From NCBI RefSeq assembly GCF_900312675.1, contig NZ_OMPC01000004.1, forward strand, positions 173,390 to 237,389: DNA of 64,000 nt, given 5' to 3'. The position numbers and the translations under genes were made by a program. Positions 1-8,172 of this stretch are shown here, piece by piece (positions within the stretch are counted from its first letter, which is position 1; each line of letters begins with the position of its first letter). A model generated the notes under the pieces. The model did no database searches. It saw only the letters and a list, made by a program, of their open reading frames with translations, and was not told the DNA's origin. Source of the stretch: Aliivibrio sp. EL58. GTDB taxonomy: Bacteria > Pseudomonadota > Gammaproteobacteria > Enterobacterales > Vibrionaceae.

Positions 1-42
1 CTCCGTTGGGAAACGAGTTAGTTAAGTATAAAAATCTCCGTT

Positions 43-126
<84 letters not shown>

Positions 127-210
127 TTATTCTTCTTAATTGTATTAACGATTAAGATAACTTGATTACTCCGTTGGGAAACGAGTTAGTTAAGTATAAA
201 AATCCTCGTT

Positions 211-294
<84 letters not shown>

Positions 295-378
295 TTATTC
301 TTCTTAATTGTATTAACGATTAAGATAACTTGATTACTCCGTTGGGAAACGAGTTAGTTAAGTATAAAAATCCTCGTT

Positions 379-462
<84 letters not shown>

Positions 463-484
463 TTATTTATCTCGATAGAGATCG

Positions 485-517
485 AAAAGCCAATTCAGAA
501 ATGAGTTGGCTTTTTTT
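485..517 (+). terminator. Terminator of the tRNA-Tyr array
   Basis: A stem of AGCCAATTC against GAGTTGGCT (9 bp, one G-T pair) with a 6-nt loop is followed by seven T residues. It lies just after the last tRNA-Tyr. Confidence 0.88.
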
Positions 518-625
518 GTGCCTGTAATAAATAAAATGGCAAATTTCCTCTTTTTATTGCTTGCTAAAATCACTGTTCAAATATACAGTTACTTTGTTTT
601 TCGATAATATAAAAGAGGCATTAAA

Positions 626-814
626 ATGCACATAGTACAAACTCAAAAGCAGCAAGAACCTTCCCAATGGAAAATCTGTAGCTTATGTAATAAAGAGGCT
701 TTTTGTAACCCTTCAGCTAGCGTCACGATGGCATGGATAAAAGCAGGCTTTGGGCAGCAGAAATGCACTTGGCGCTGTGAGACTTGTCAGCCTTCTTCCA
801 AGCTAATGAATTAA
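626..814 (+). CDS. Small hypothetical protein with two CxxC pairs
   Basis: A 62-residue protein I do not recognise by name. It has CSLC near residues 18-21 with another Cys at 27, and C-x3-CETC near residues 47-54, a spacing that suggests a small zinc-binding fold. There is no signal peptide or membrane segment. An AAGAGG Shine-Dalgarno lies about 9 nt before the ATG. It stands alone between the tRNA-Tyr terminator and xthA, on the same strand. The metal-binding idea is inference from the cysteine pattern. The good ribosome-binding site favours a real gene, but its short length leaves doubt. Confidence 0.6.
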   Translation: MHIVQTQKQQEPSQWKICSLCNKEAFCNPSASVTMAWIKAGFGQQKCTWRCETCQPSSKLMN

Positions 815-903
815 CTTATCACTTAAAATAATGGTAATATCATTGTATTAAAAGATCCTGCCTTCGTTTAGGATTCAAAATAAATACAAGGACTTTAACT
901 ATA

Positions 904-1710
904 ATGAAAGTAATTAGTTTCAACATAAATGGCCTTCGTGCTCGCCTTCATCAACTTCAAGCTATTATTGATAAGCACAACCCTGATGTTATTGGTCTAC
1001 AAGAGATCAAAGTACATAACGAGATGTTTCCTGTCGAAGCTGTTGAAGCTATGGGCTACAAAGTCTACTTCCATGGCCAAAAAGCGCATTACGGTGTTGC
1101 TATGTTATGCAAGCAAGAGCCTATCTCTGTTCAGTACGGTTTTGATACTGATACCGAAGAGCATCAAAAACGCATGATCATGACAACACATCAACGTGAA
1201 GATGGCTCACAGTTCACTGTTATGAACGGTTATTTCCCACAGGGTGATAGCATCAAGCATGAAACTAAATTCCCGTATAAACGTCAATTCTATAAAGATT
1301 TAATGACGCATCTAAACACTCACCACAATAGCGATGAAGAACTCATTATTATGGGTGACATTAATATCAGCCCTATTGATTTAGATATTGGTATTGGTGA
1401 ACCAAATGCGAAACGTTGGTTAAGAACAGGTAAGTGTTCATTCCAACCAGAAGAACGTGAATGGCTACAAACAGTAAAAGATTGGGGGTTTGAAGATACC
1501 TTCCGTAACCTTCATCCTGATGTCACTGATCAGTACTCATGGTTTGATTACCGCTCTAAGGGGTTTGTTGATAACCGCGGTCTTCGCATTGATGTGGTAA
1601 TGGCGACACCAACACTCGCAGCTAAGTGTACTGAAGCCGGTATTGATTACGAATTACGCGGCATTGAGAAACCATCTGATCACGCGCCAATCTGGTCTAC
1701 ATTTAAATAA
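904..1710 (+). CDS. xthA: Exodeoxyribonuclease III
   Basis: A Mg2+-dependent AP endonuclease and 3'-5' exonuclease of base excision repair. The 268 residues equal the E. coli XthA length. Visible active-site elements of the exonuclease-endonuclease-phosphatase fold are N7 in the opening FNINGLR, E34 in GLQEIKV, D152 and N154 in MGDINISP, and the closing D259-H260 in PSDHAP. The gene is followed 8 bp later by a strong terminator, so it appears monocistronic, although grxB begins just after that hairpin on the same strand. The start ATG is preceded by AAGGA. Confidence 0.97.
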   Translation: MKVISFNINGLRARLHQLQAIIDKHNPDVIGLQEIKVHNEMFPVEAVEAMGYKVYFHGQKAHYGVAMLCKQEPISVQYGFDTDTEEHQKRMIMTTHQREDGSQFTVMNGYFPQGDSIKHETKFPYKRQFYKDLMTHLNTHHNSDEELIIMGDINISPIDLDIGIGEPNAKRWLRTGKCSFQPEEREWLQTVKDWGFEDTFRNLHPDVTDQYSWFDYRSKGFVDNRGLRIDVVMATPTLAAKCTEAGIDYELRGIEKPSDHAPIWSTFK

Positions 1711-1717
1711 CGATTTG

Positions 1718-1752
1718 AGCCTTACTTTATATTCTATAAGTGAGGCTTTTTT
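1718..1752 (+). terminator. Terminator after xthA
   Basis: A 10-bp stem AGCCTTACTT / AAGTGAGGCT (one G-T pair) is followed by six T residues. It lies between xthA and grxB. Confidence 0.85.
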
Positions 1753-1766
1753 AATAAGGAAGTAGT

Positions 1767-2417
1767 ATGAAATTATTCTTATTTGAACATTGCCCATTTT
1801 GCATGAAAGCTAAAATGGTGGCAGGTATTAAAAAACTGCCTATTAAATTCATTTATATGCAAAATGATGATGTTGATAGCCGAATCGAAAAAGTCGGTGC
1901 AAATATGGTTCCAATTTTAGAGAAAGAAGATGGTAGTTACATGGCTGAAAGCCTTGATATCGCAGAGTTTTTTGATAAACACGATCATCATTCTGTTATT
2001 GAGCAAGCGACCCACGCTGATGAAATTTCAGAATGGCTAGATACCGCTCGTCCTTTGTTCTTTAACTTAACATTCCCTCGCTGGACTCAACTAAATTTAC
2101 AAGAGTTTCAACGCCCTGAAGCTGTCACTTGGTATACTGAGAAAAAAGAAGCCTTCATTGGCATGAGCTTTAAAGAGGCACTTGCTCAAAGTGATGAATA
2201 CATTAATATGTTAAAGCCTCTTTTGGTTGACATTAATTTCATTACTTTACCATCAGAAAAGGGCAATAAGATCACTTGGGATGACATTAATTTGTTCCCA
2301 TTCCTTCGTAACCTGACGGTAGTAAAAGGCTTGGATTTTCCTCCACACCTAAAAAATTACTTAGATGAGATAAGTGAACTGACTGACGTTAATTTATTTT
2401 TTAATAACGCAGTATAG
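1767..2417 (+). CDS. grxB: Glutaredoxin 2
   Basis: A GST-like glutaredoxin that reduces disulfides and glutathionylated proteins using glutathione in the cytoplasm. The N-terminal thioredoxin-fold domain carries the CPFC redox centre at residues 9-12 and the cis-proline segment VGANMVPIL near 43-51. The rest is the all-helical C-terminal domain typical of GrxB. Its 216 residues match the family (215 in E. coli). An AAGGA site lies about 8 nt before the ATG. It is followed by a bidirectional terminator at 2446-2477. Confidence 0.93.
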   Translation: MKLFLFEHCPFCMKAKMVAGIKKLPIKFIYMQNDDVDSRIEKVGANMVPILEKEDGSYMAESLDIAEFFDKHDHHSVIEQATHADEISEWLDTARPLFFNLTFPRWTQLNLQEFQRPEAVTWYTEKKEAFIGMSFKEALAQSDEYINMLKPLLVDINFITLPSEKGNKITWDDINLFPFLRNLTVVKGLDFPPHLKNYLDEISELTDVNLFFNNAV

Positions 2418-2445
2418 TCGTCATTTTAATTAATGGTTATAAAAT

Positions 2446-2477
2446 AAAAAAGAGCACATAAAAGTGCTCTTTTTTTA
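2446..2477. terminator. Bidirectional terminator after grxB
   Basis: Stem AGAGCAC (2451-2457) / GTGCTCT (2464-2470) has an A-rich tract on its left and T8 on its right. It can end grxB on the plus strand and the small ORF at 2487-2606 on the minus strand. The same AGAGCAC stem reappears in the terminator at 2821-2852. Confidence 0.85.
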
Positions 2478-2486
2478 TCATTACAA

Positions 2487-2606
2487 TTAGAACCAGCGTT
2501 GGTACCAAAGTATTTCACCATGCTCTATGAAATCAAAAACACTTAAAAACAATGCACAAATCACGACTAATTTTACTAGCCTTATCAATAAAAATGATAA
2601 GTTCAT
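2487..2606 (-). CDS. Putative 39-residue single-pass membrane peptide
   Basis: This short ORF has the features of a real gene. Read on the minus strand, GAGGAG lies 6 nt before the ATG, the frame runs 39 codons to TAA, and a terminator with a U-run follows about 10 bp later. The peptide begins MNLSFLLIRLVKLVVICALF; residues 4-25 are hydrophobic and interrupted by only two basic residues. The tail is polar and aromatic, containing an Asp, two Glu and a His and ending LWYQRWF. That fits a single inner-membrane helix. I do not recognise a family. It lies between grxB and the art operon. Function is unknown. Confidence 0.55.
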   Translation of the reverse strand: MNLSFLLIRLVKLVVICALFLSVFDFIEHGEILWYQRWF

Positions 2607-2820
2607 AACCATCTCCTCAAGAGCACAATCTGACCATTTACTTGTTCTATTGATATTAATACCAATTCCAGTAATTATCTAATCATTATTACTGGTTAAA
2701 TCACTTAATAATTACGTTAAAAATTTTTATTGTAGAATAACTATTTATAATAATTTACGCCTTATTCTTAAGCGATTTTTCTGCGTAATAAATAGATCAT
2801 CTAATTAATTACATAGCTAT
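2607..2820. other. AT-rich intergenic stretch upstream of the small ORF
   Basis: It contains no ORF with a credible ribosome-binding site. It must hold the promoter of the 39-residue ORF if that gene is expressed. I see no confident -35/-10 pair or repeat. Confidence 0.5.
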
Positions 2821-2852
2821 AAAAAAAAGAGCACATTCAGTGCTCTTTTTGA
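2821..2852 (-). terminator. Terminator of the art-type operon
   Basis: Stem AGAGCAC (2828-2834) / GTGCTCT (2840-2846) has a run of eight A residues on its left, which is a U-run for minus-strand transcripts. It lies about 20 bp beyond the stop of the last permease gene. Confidence 0.85.
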
Positions 2853-2870
2853 TTAGTACTTAAAAAACAG

Positions 2871-3548
2871 TTAACTTAGCGGTCTCATAAATCTAAGCAT
2901 TCGAGTTTCTAATTGTTTAAATACAAAAATGATAATAAACGTTAAGCACATATAGAATAAACCTGCTGCAATATATGACTCAAACGGCGCATAATAACGA
3001 GAATTTACCAATCGAGCTGCGCCCGTTAAATCCATCAAGGTCACAATTCCCGCAATAGCAGAGCCATGAAGCATAAAGATAACTTCATTACTGTAAGCTG
3101 GAAGTGCTCTACGCAATGCACTTGGTAAAATGATGCGTTTATAGGTTTGAAATTGGCTCATACCATAGGCTTTCGCTGCTTCTATTTCACCTTGTGGTAA
3201 ACCATTAATTGAACCGCGAACAATCTCAGAAGTGTATGCCCCTGTATTTAGAGCAAAAGCCACTAAAGCACAAAATGATGCGTGCTCCCATAGTGTATCT
3301 TTCACTGGGAAGAACTGATCCATACCATAGTAAATAAGGTACAACTGGATTAATAACGGAGTTCCGCGGAAAAAATAAATATAAGCCCAAGCTGGCCCCC
3401 AAATTAATGGGTTGTCGCTATTCCTTGCTATCGCAGAAGGTACTGCGATGCACAAGCCAATAACGAGAGAAAGTGCCACTAACCAAACTGTAGTCCAAAG
3501 CCCTTCTAAATAAACAGGTAGGCTCTCAATAATAATTGAAAAATCCAT
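2871..3548 (-). CDS. artM: Amino acid ABC transporter permease (ArtM/HisM type)
   Basis: Inner-membrane permease of a basic amino acid importer. The 225 residues show about five hydrophobic segments. The conserved EAA-loop motif (EIEAAKAYGMSQFQTYKRIILPSAL, near residues 121-145) is where the ATPase docks. The gene is last in a four-gene minus-strand unit (ATPase, binding protein, two permeases), the artPIQM order of E. coli, and starts 2 bp after the upstream permease ends. Length fits ArtM (222). The symbol rests on gene order; a histidine/lysine/ornithine specificity is equally possible. Confidence 0.85.
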   Translation of the reverse strand: MDFSIIIESLPVYLEGLWTTVWLVALSLVIGLCIAVPSAIARNSDNPLIWGPAWAYIYFFRGTPLLIQLYLIYYGMDQFFPVKDTLWEHASFCALVAFALNTGAYTSEIVRGSINGLPQGEIEAAKAYGMSQFQTYKRIILPSALRRALPAYSNEVIFMLHGSAIAGIVTLMDLTGAARLVNSRYYAPFESYIAAGLFYMCLTFIIIFVFKQLETRMLRFMRPLS

Positions 3549-3550
3549 GC

Positions 3551-4291
3551 TTACCTCATATGAATACTGAATTTGCGTTCAACAAGCTTTAAAGCACCTG
3601 TTGATATAGCAGTGAAAAGTAAAAAGATACATGCGACAGACATATAGAACGTAAATGGCATTTTAGTGGTTCCTGCCGCCATTGAACTGACTCGAACCAT
3701 ATCTTCTAAACCGATAATCGAAACTAACGCGGTTGTTTTTAATAAAACTAACCAATTATTACCAAATCCAGGTAAGGCATGACGGATCATTTGTGGAAAT
3801 AAAATACGACGAAATGCCATTGCGCCACTCATTCCATAGGCTTTTGCTGCTTCCATCTCACCACGGTCAACTGCCATGATTGCCCCACGGAAAGTTTCAG
3901 CCATGTAAGCACCAAAGATAAAACCAATAGTTAAAACACCGGCGATAAATGGGCTAATTTCAATATAGTCTGGAAGGTAAGAAAACCACTCATGATCTGG
4001 ATTTGAATTAGTCATCCACTCATTAATCCACTCATTCGTTGCGTACAACCCGTTGTTAAGCAGCATCTGACCGCCAAAAAATAACAACATCATTAACACA
4101 AGATCGGGGATACCACGGACAACCGTTGTATAAATAGTTGCGATTCCTCTCGCCCAACGATAAGGCGCCATTTTAGCCAGTGCGCCTAGTAAACCTAGAA
4201 ACACAGCTAAGATAAGAGACAATAATGCAACTTGTAGCGTCACTATTGCTCCGTCTAAGATGGAGGATTCATATCCTTGTAAATCTAACAT
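3551..4291 (-). CDS. artQ: Amino acid ABC transporter permease (ArtQ/HisQ type)
   Basis: The second inner-membrane subunit of the basic amino acid importer, expected to form a heterodimer with the downstream permease. The 246 residues have several membrane segments and an EAA loop (GEMEAAKAYGMSGAMAFRRI, about residues 143-162). Between the second and third membrane segments is a polar stretch (NEWINEWMTNSNPDHEW region) that makes it slightly longer than E. coli ArtQ (238). It follows the binding-protein gene after a 132-bp gap containing a weak terminator-like hairpin. Substrate is inferred from order and family. Confidence 0.85.
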   Translation of the reverse strand: MLDLQGYESSILDGAIVTLQVALLSLILAVFLGLLGALAKMAPYRWARGIATIYTTVVRGIPDLVLMMLLFFGGQMLLNNGLYATNEWINEWMTNSNPDHEWFSYLPDYIEISPFIAGVLTIGFIFGAYMAETFRGAIMAVDRGEMEAAKAYGMSGAMAFRRILFPQMIRHALPGFGNNWLVLLKTTALVSIIGLEDMVRVSSMAAGTTKMPFTFYMSVACIFLLFTAISTGALKLVERKFSIHMR

Positions 4292-4376
4292 ACTGCTTCC
4301 AAGCTTTCGCTTTAATACCTACTCCAATAAAAATCAGTCGCTATTTATTGGAGTGGATATAACTATTAGAAATAAT

Positions 4377-4402
4377 GAAAGAGACACTAGACGTGCCTCT
4401 TC
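4377..4402 (-). terminator. Attenuator-like hairpin between binding protein and permease genes
   Basis: Read on the minus strand, GAGGCAC / GTGTCTC forms a 7-bp stem (one G-U pair) with a 5-nt loop, followed by TTTCATT. A partial terminator or 3' stabiliser after the binding-protein gene would let that product be made in excess of the permeases. This role is inferred. Confidence 0.5.
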
Positions 4403-4423
4403 CCTTTTTATACTTACTACTGC

Positions 4424-5200
4424 TTATTCACCATAAACATCATAGTTGAAGTATTTAGCGGCAATTTCTTGATAAATGCCTTTTTCACGCAGTGATTGAA
4501 TCGCTGCATTTAGTTGCTTAGTTAAATCTTTATCTTGTTTACGAGTCGCAATCCCAAAACCGTCACCAAACCACTTTGGATCTGTTAATGATGGTCCAAC
4601 AAACTCATATGCTTTACCACCTGGTTTATTAAGAAGACCTTCTTCTAATGCAGATGCATCACCAAGAACAGTATCGATTCGACCTGCTTTAAGATCTAGA
4701 TAAGCTTCATCAAATGAACCATAACGTTTTAGATCTACACCTTTACCAAAGTTATCTGTTAGGTATTTATCGTGTGTTGTCGCACGCTGAACACCGACAG
4801 TTACATCTTTAAGACCCGCTTTTGTCATTACTAAATCTGTGCCTTTTTTGGCTACAAATTTATTTGGAATTAGTGCGTATTTTTCAGTGAAATCAATTTT
4901 CTTTTTACGCTCTTCAGTAATCGACATTGCTGCAATGATTGCATCATATTTACGAGCAAGCAGTGATGGAATAATACCATCCCAATCTTGCGCTACGATC
5001 TTACAACGTGCTTCCATCTCTTTACATAGTGCGTTAGCCATATCAACATCAAAGCCTTTAAGCTCACCTGATGGCTCTGTCCAACTAAAAGGAGGGTAAG
5101 CCCCTTCAATACCAAATCGAATTTGCTTCCATTCTTTTGCTTGAGCTGCGCCAGTAACGGCTGTAGATGCAACAACTGCTGCTAGTAACCACTTCTTCAT
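4424..5200 (-). CDS. Periplasmic basic amino acid-binding protein
   Basis: This protein captures the substrate for the adjacent ABC importer. It has a Sec signal peptide at residues 1-21 with AQA before the likely cleavage site, then the SBP_bac_3 fold: FGIEGAYPPFSW near 29-40, GFDVDMANALC near 48-58, and AAMSITEERKKKIDFTEKY near 89-107, the typical family-3 signature. The 258 residues fit the LAO/HisJ/ArtI group. Conserved Asp and Arg positions favour a cationic amino acid such as arginine, lysine or ornithine, but the exact ligand cannot be read from sequence. A hairpin follows the gene. Confidence 0.87.
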   Translation of the reverse strand: MKKWLLAAVVASTAVTGAAQAKEWKQIRFGIEGAYPPFSWTEPSGELKGFDVDMANALCKEMEARCKIVAQDWDGIIPSLLARKYDAIIAAMSITEERKKKIDFTEKYALIPNKFVAKKGTDLVMTKAGLKDVTVGVQRATTHDKYLTDNFGKGVDLKRYGSFDEAYLDLKAGRIDTVLGDASALEEGLLNKPGGKAYEFVGPSLTDPKWFGDGFGIATRKQDKDLTKQLNAAIQSLREKGIYQEIAAKYFNYDVYGE

Positions 5201-5280
5201 TTCCTTGCTCCTGTAACTAACGATTTTTATATTTATACTATTTGTTGTGTTTCTTTTCTTGCTCTGGTATTCATCGACTT

Positions 5281-6051
5281 CTAATAAATAGATGAAATAA
5301 ACTGTTTTAAACGTTCAGATTCTGGATTAGTAAAAAGCTTAGCGGGATCGCCCTGCTCTTCCACCAAGCCTTGATGTAAGAACATCACATGATTTGATAC
5401 ATCACGAGCAAACGCCATTTCGTGTGTTACCACTAACATTGTGCGCCCCTCTTCAGCAAGATCTCGCATTACTCCGAGAACCTCTCCAACCAACTCAGGG
5501 TCAAGCGCTGAGGTCGGCTCATCAAATAACATAACTTCAGGATCAACCGCTAAAGCACGAGCAATGGCTGCACGTTGCTGTTGCCCACCAGATAAATGTC
5601 CTGGGTAATAATCTCTACGCTCATACAAGCCTACTTGCTTTAAAATCTGCTCAGCTTTTTCAATCGCTTCTGCTTTAGGGACGCCTAAAACATGTATCGG
5701 TGCTTCTATAACATTTTGAAGCACTGTCATATGTGACCATAAGTTAAAGCCTTGAAAAACCATCGCAAGACGTGAGCGAATTCGTTGAACTTGTTTTTCA
5801 TTCGCAGGAATTGACTCTCCTAAACGATTGTTTTTCATTTCAATCAACTCATCATTAACCCAAATTTCTCCTTGAGTTGGTGTTTCAAGTAAATTGATAC
5901 AACGTAGGAAAGTACTTTTACCTGAACCAGACGAACCAATAATAGAGATTACATCACCTTTATTGGCTTCTAACGAAATGCCTTTTAAAACTTCATTTTG
6001 CCCAAAGTGCTTGTGTAAGTCTTTTACTTCTAGCGCGACAGCATCCTTCAT
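5281..6051 (-). CDS. artP: Amino acid ABC transporter ATP-binding protein
   Basis: Cytoplasmic ATPase that drives the importer. It shows Walker A GSSGSGKST near residues 37-45, the Q-loop in MVFQGFNLWSHMTV, the signature LSGGQQQR near 153-160, Walker B VMLFDEP and the switch His in VVTHEMAF. At 256 residues it carries the insertion between Walker A and the Q-loop seen in HisP/AotP, rather than the shorter E. coli ArtP form (242). It is first in the operon, before the binding-protein gene, matching artPIQM order. The symbol follows order; the sequence subtype is closer to HisP. Confidence 0.88.
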   Translation of the reverse strand: MKDAVALEVKDLHKHFGQNEVLKGISLEANKGDVISIIGSSGSGKSTFLRCINLLETPTQGEIWVNDELIEMKNNRLGESIPANEKQVQRIRSRLAMVFQGFNLWSHMTVLQNVIEAPIHVLGVPKAEAIEKAEQILKQVGLYERRDYYPGHLSGGQQQRAAIARALAVDPEVMLFDEPTSALDPELVGEVLGVMRDLAEEGRTMLVVTHEMAFARDVSNHVMFLHQGLVEEQGDPAKLFTNPESERLKQFISSIY

Positions 6052-6539
6052 GCGCCATATACTCCTAATTCAATCACACGTTAATCGTTTGCTTTTCTCT
6101 TTATTCTTAGAATTTAACACTCAAAATTATCACAAGCAACAATTTATTAACCAAACTATGAGGGGAAAACATAAACCAAATCCATAAGGAATTTTAATTC
6201 ATATAAAAATCAATATTAGTCACTTATTACTTTTACTGTAACATTTCTATGCACAATAAAATTAACAATAATGAAACATTGAATTGTGGCAATTTATGTT
6301 TAAATATAACCATTAAGGCACATAAAATGCGTGGTACATGTAAATGAATTACTGCTATTATTTGTTATTTATTAAAAAATATTAACAACTTCAATATTGT
6401 TGATATCATTATAGAAATGCATCAAAAACACTGTAGTGGTATGTTTATAAAGGAAAAAGTTATCACTATTTCTATCATTAACATAATAACACCAAAGTAT
6501 TAACGGTCTCATTTTGTAGTTTTCTTTCATATACAATTA
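6052..6539. other. Divergent intergenic region between artP and the DUF3360 gene
   Basis: About 490 bp of very AT-rich DNA with no credible coding sequence. It should hold the artP promoter on the minus strand. I looked for an ArgR-type box (TGAAT / ATTCA pairs) and saw only half-sites. The FNR-type promoter of the next gene begins just beyond it. Confidence 0.55.
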
Positions 6540-6592
6540 TATAGTGATCAAGATCAATCATTGGCTTAATTTTCGTGTGCTACACTCGGCGA
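6540..6592 (+). promoter_or_regulatory. FNR-type site and extended -10 of the DUF3360 gene
   Basis: GTGAT-CAAG-ATCAA at 6544-6557 matches the FNR consensus TTGAT-N4-ATCAA with one mismatch. TGCTACACT, an extended -10, lies at 6578-6586. With a transcription start near 6592, the site would be centred close to -41.5, the class II FNR position. CRP also binds related sequences, so that regulator is an alternative. The 5' leader to the ATG would be about 70 nt. Confidence 0.65.
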
Positions 6593-6663
6593 AAATAACA
6601 AAAACAACATCAATATCTATTTATTGATTTTTAATTACTTAAAATTCTATTTATGAGGATTCT

Positions 6664-8172
6664 ATGTCTATAGACAAAGATCAGAACGAAAAAAGCTATA
6701 GCGAGTTACACCGCCCAGCTTCTGAGTTCAATAGCCGTTCAGACTATTTAGATCATGAACTGCAAATAATGAAACCGCGTCGCTTTGGTTTAAACCTACC
6801 TGGCCGTGATTTCCGTTTCGAACTTGAAGATCTTGTTCCAGCATTAGCAGGTACTATTGGTATCATCGCGATGTACTCTGCTGTAATGATGTCTTGGGCC
6901 GATGGTCTTACACAAGCATGGCCGCACATCAACTTAGGTAAAGAATTTGCCATTGAAGTTGCTCGTGTTGAAATGCTAATCCCTGCGTTTTTATTCTGTA
7001 TTTTAGCATCTGGTTTCTTTAACCCTCGCGCTAACCTTGCAGGTAATCACGGCCCAATGATCCCACTTATCGGTGCGATCGCGTTAGCCGGTGCACACCC
7101 TCTTGCTCTTGCCATTTTATTAGGTGTATTCGGATTACTATTAAGTTACTTCAAAGGGGGTTCCAAGCTTGTTAACTTGACCTCTGAAGGAGTCGCAGGT
7201 GGTCTTCTTGTTTTCTTAGGCTTTAGCGGCGCAATGGGGCAAATTGGTAAAATCCAATCTTGGTCTACTGGCCTTGAAGGTGGTTTAGGCTACATTGGCT
7301 TAGTCGTACTTGCAGTAAACATCGTTCTATACGCTTACCTTGCTCGTATTAACAAACGCTGGTTAGCTATTCCTGCTTGTGCATTTGCTGGTTTAGCAGT
7401 AGCGCTTGCCCTAGGCGCTGGTTTTGACCTTAAGTTTGAAACTCAGATGGGTATTCCTAACCTAAACCCTGTTTATTGGTGGGGATCTACTACTGAAGGT
7501 TGGATGCTAGGTCTTCCAAACCTACAACACTTCTTAGCGTCTTTACCATTTGCAATTCTTGCTGTTGCAATGTGGTCTCCAGATTTCCTTGGTCACCGTA
7601 TTTTCCAAGAGCTAAACTACCCACGTCGTACTGAAAAAGTATTGATGGATGTTGATGATACAATGACAATGTGTTCTATCCGTCAAATGGTAGGTACTGC
7701 TGTTGGTGGTGGTAACATTACATCGTCTTGGGGGACATACATGATCCCAGCGGCTATTGCTAAACGCCCTATTCCAGGCGGTGCTATTCTTCTTGGTATT
7801 ATTGTAATGACTATTGCGATCCTTGGTTTCCCAATGGATGTTGCGGTATGGCCACCAGTAATGTGTATGGCTCTATTGGTTGGTGTATTCTTACCAATGC
7901 TTGAAGCTGGCGTACAAATGGTTAAAGAAAATAAAGATGCACAATCTGCGGGTATCTGTATCTTTGCTGCTGCTGTTGCAAACCCTGTATTAGCTTGGGC
8001 TATGACAATGCTACTTGATAACAACGGTTTAATCGGTGATAAAGAACGTCCTAAGAACCTTTCTTTTATTGACCGTATCGTTATTCCAGGTGGTGTATTA
8101 GTGATTTGTTTAATCGCTATGCTAGCGGTTGGTATGCTTGAAGGTCAGTACGGCATTCCTGCATTTCTGTAA
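6664..8172 (+). CDS. DUF3360 family multi-pass membrane protein, probable transporter
   Basis: A 502-residue integral membrane protein with about 60 soluble N-terminal residues and then some ten to twelve hydrophobic segments. Motifs such as NPRANLAGNHGPMIPLIG (about 121-138), LTSEGVAGGLLVFLGFSGA and MWSPDFLGHRIFQELNYP recall DUF3360, a family found in vibrios and distantly related to SulP and uracil/xanthine permeases. The substrate is unknown. The gene sits directly upstream of pflB, where focA is found in enterics, behind an apparent FNR promoter. A role in anaerobic anion or organic-acid transport is inference. A GAGG site precedes the ATG. Confidence 0.75.
   Translation: MSIDKDQNEKSYSELHRPASEFNSRSDYLDHELQIMKPRRFGLNLPGRDFRFELEDLVPALAGTIGIIAMYSAVMMSWADGLTQAWPHINLGKEFAIEVARVEMLIPAFLFCILASGFFNPRANLAGNHGPMIPLIGAIALAGAHPLALAILLGVFGLLLSYFKGGSKLVNLTSEGVAGGLLVFLGFSGAMGQIGKIQSWSTGLEGGLGYIGLVVLAVNIVLYAYLARINKRWLAIPACAFAGLAVALALGAGFDLKFETQMGIPNLNPVYWWGSTTEGWMLGLPNLQHFLASLPFAILAVAMWSPDFLGHRIFQELNYPRRTEKVLMDVDDTMTMCSIRQMVGTAVGGGNITSSWGTYMIPAAIAKRPIPGGAILLGIIVMTIAILGFPMDVAVWPPVMCMALLVGVFLPMLEAGVQMVKENKDAQSAGICIFAAAVANPVLAWAMTMLLDNNGLIGDKERPKNLSFIDRIVIPGGVLVICLIAMLAVGMLEGQYGIPAFL

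Noticed and set aside
2871-6051. Naming the transporter as a histidine importer (hisJQMP)
   Set aside because: The ATPase resembles HisP, but gene order is ATPase-binding protein-permease-permease as in artPIQM, so substrate was left as basic amino acids.
6187-6230. Possible ArgR box upstream of artP
   Set aside because: Only half-site matches (such as AATTCAT) in AT-rich DNA; no pair with the right spacing.
7683-8024. 113-codon antisense ORF inside the DUF3360 gene
   Set aside because: It is a shadow of the membrane-protein codons; composition mirrors the sense strand and no ribosome-binding site is evident.
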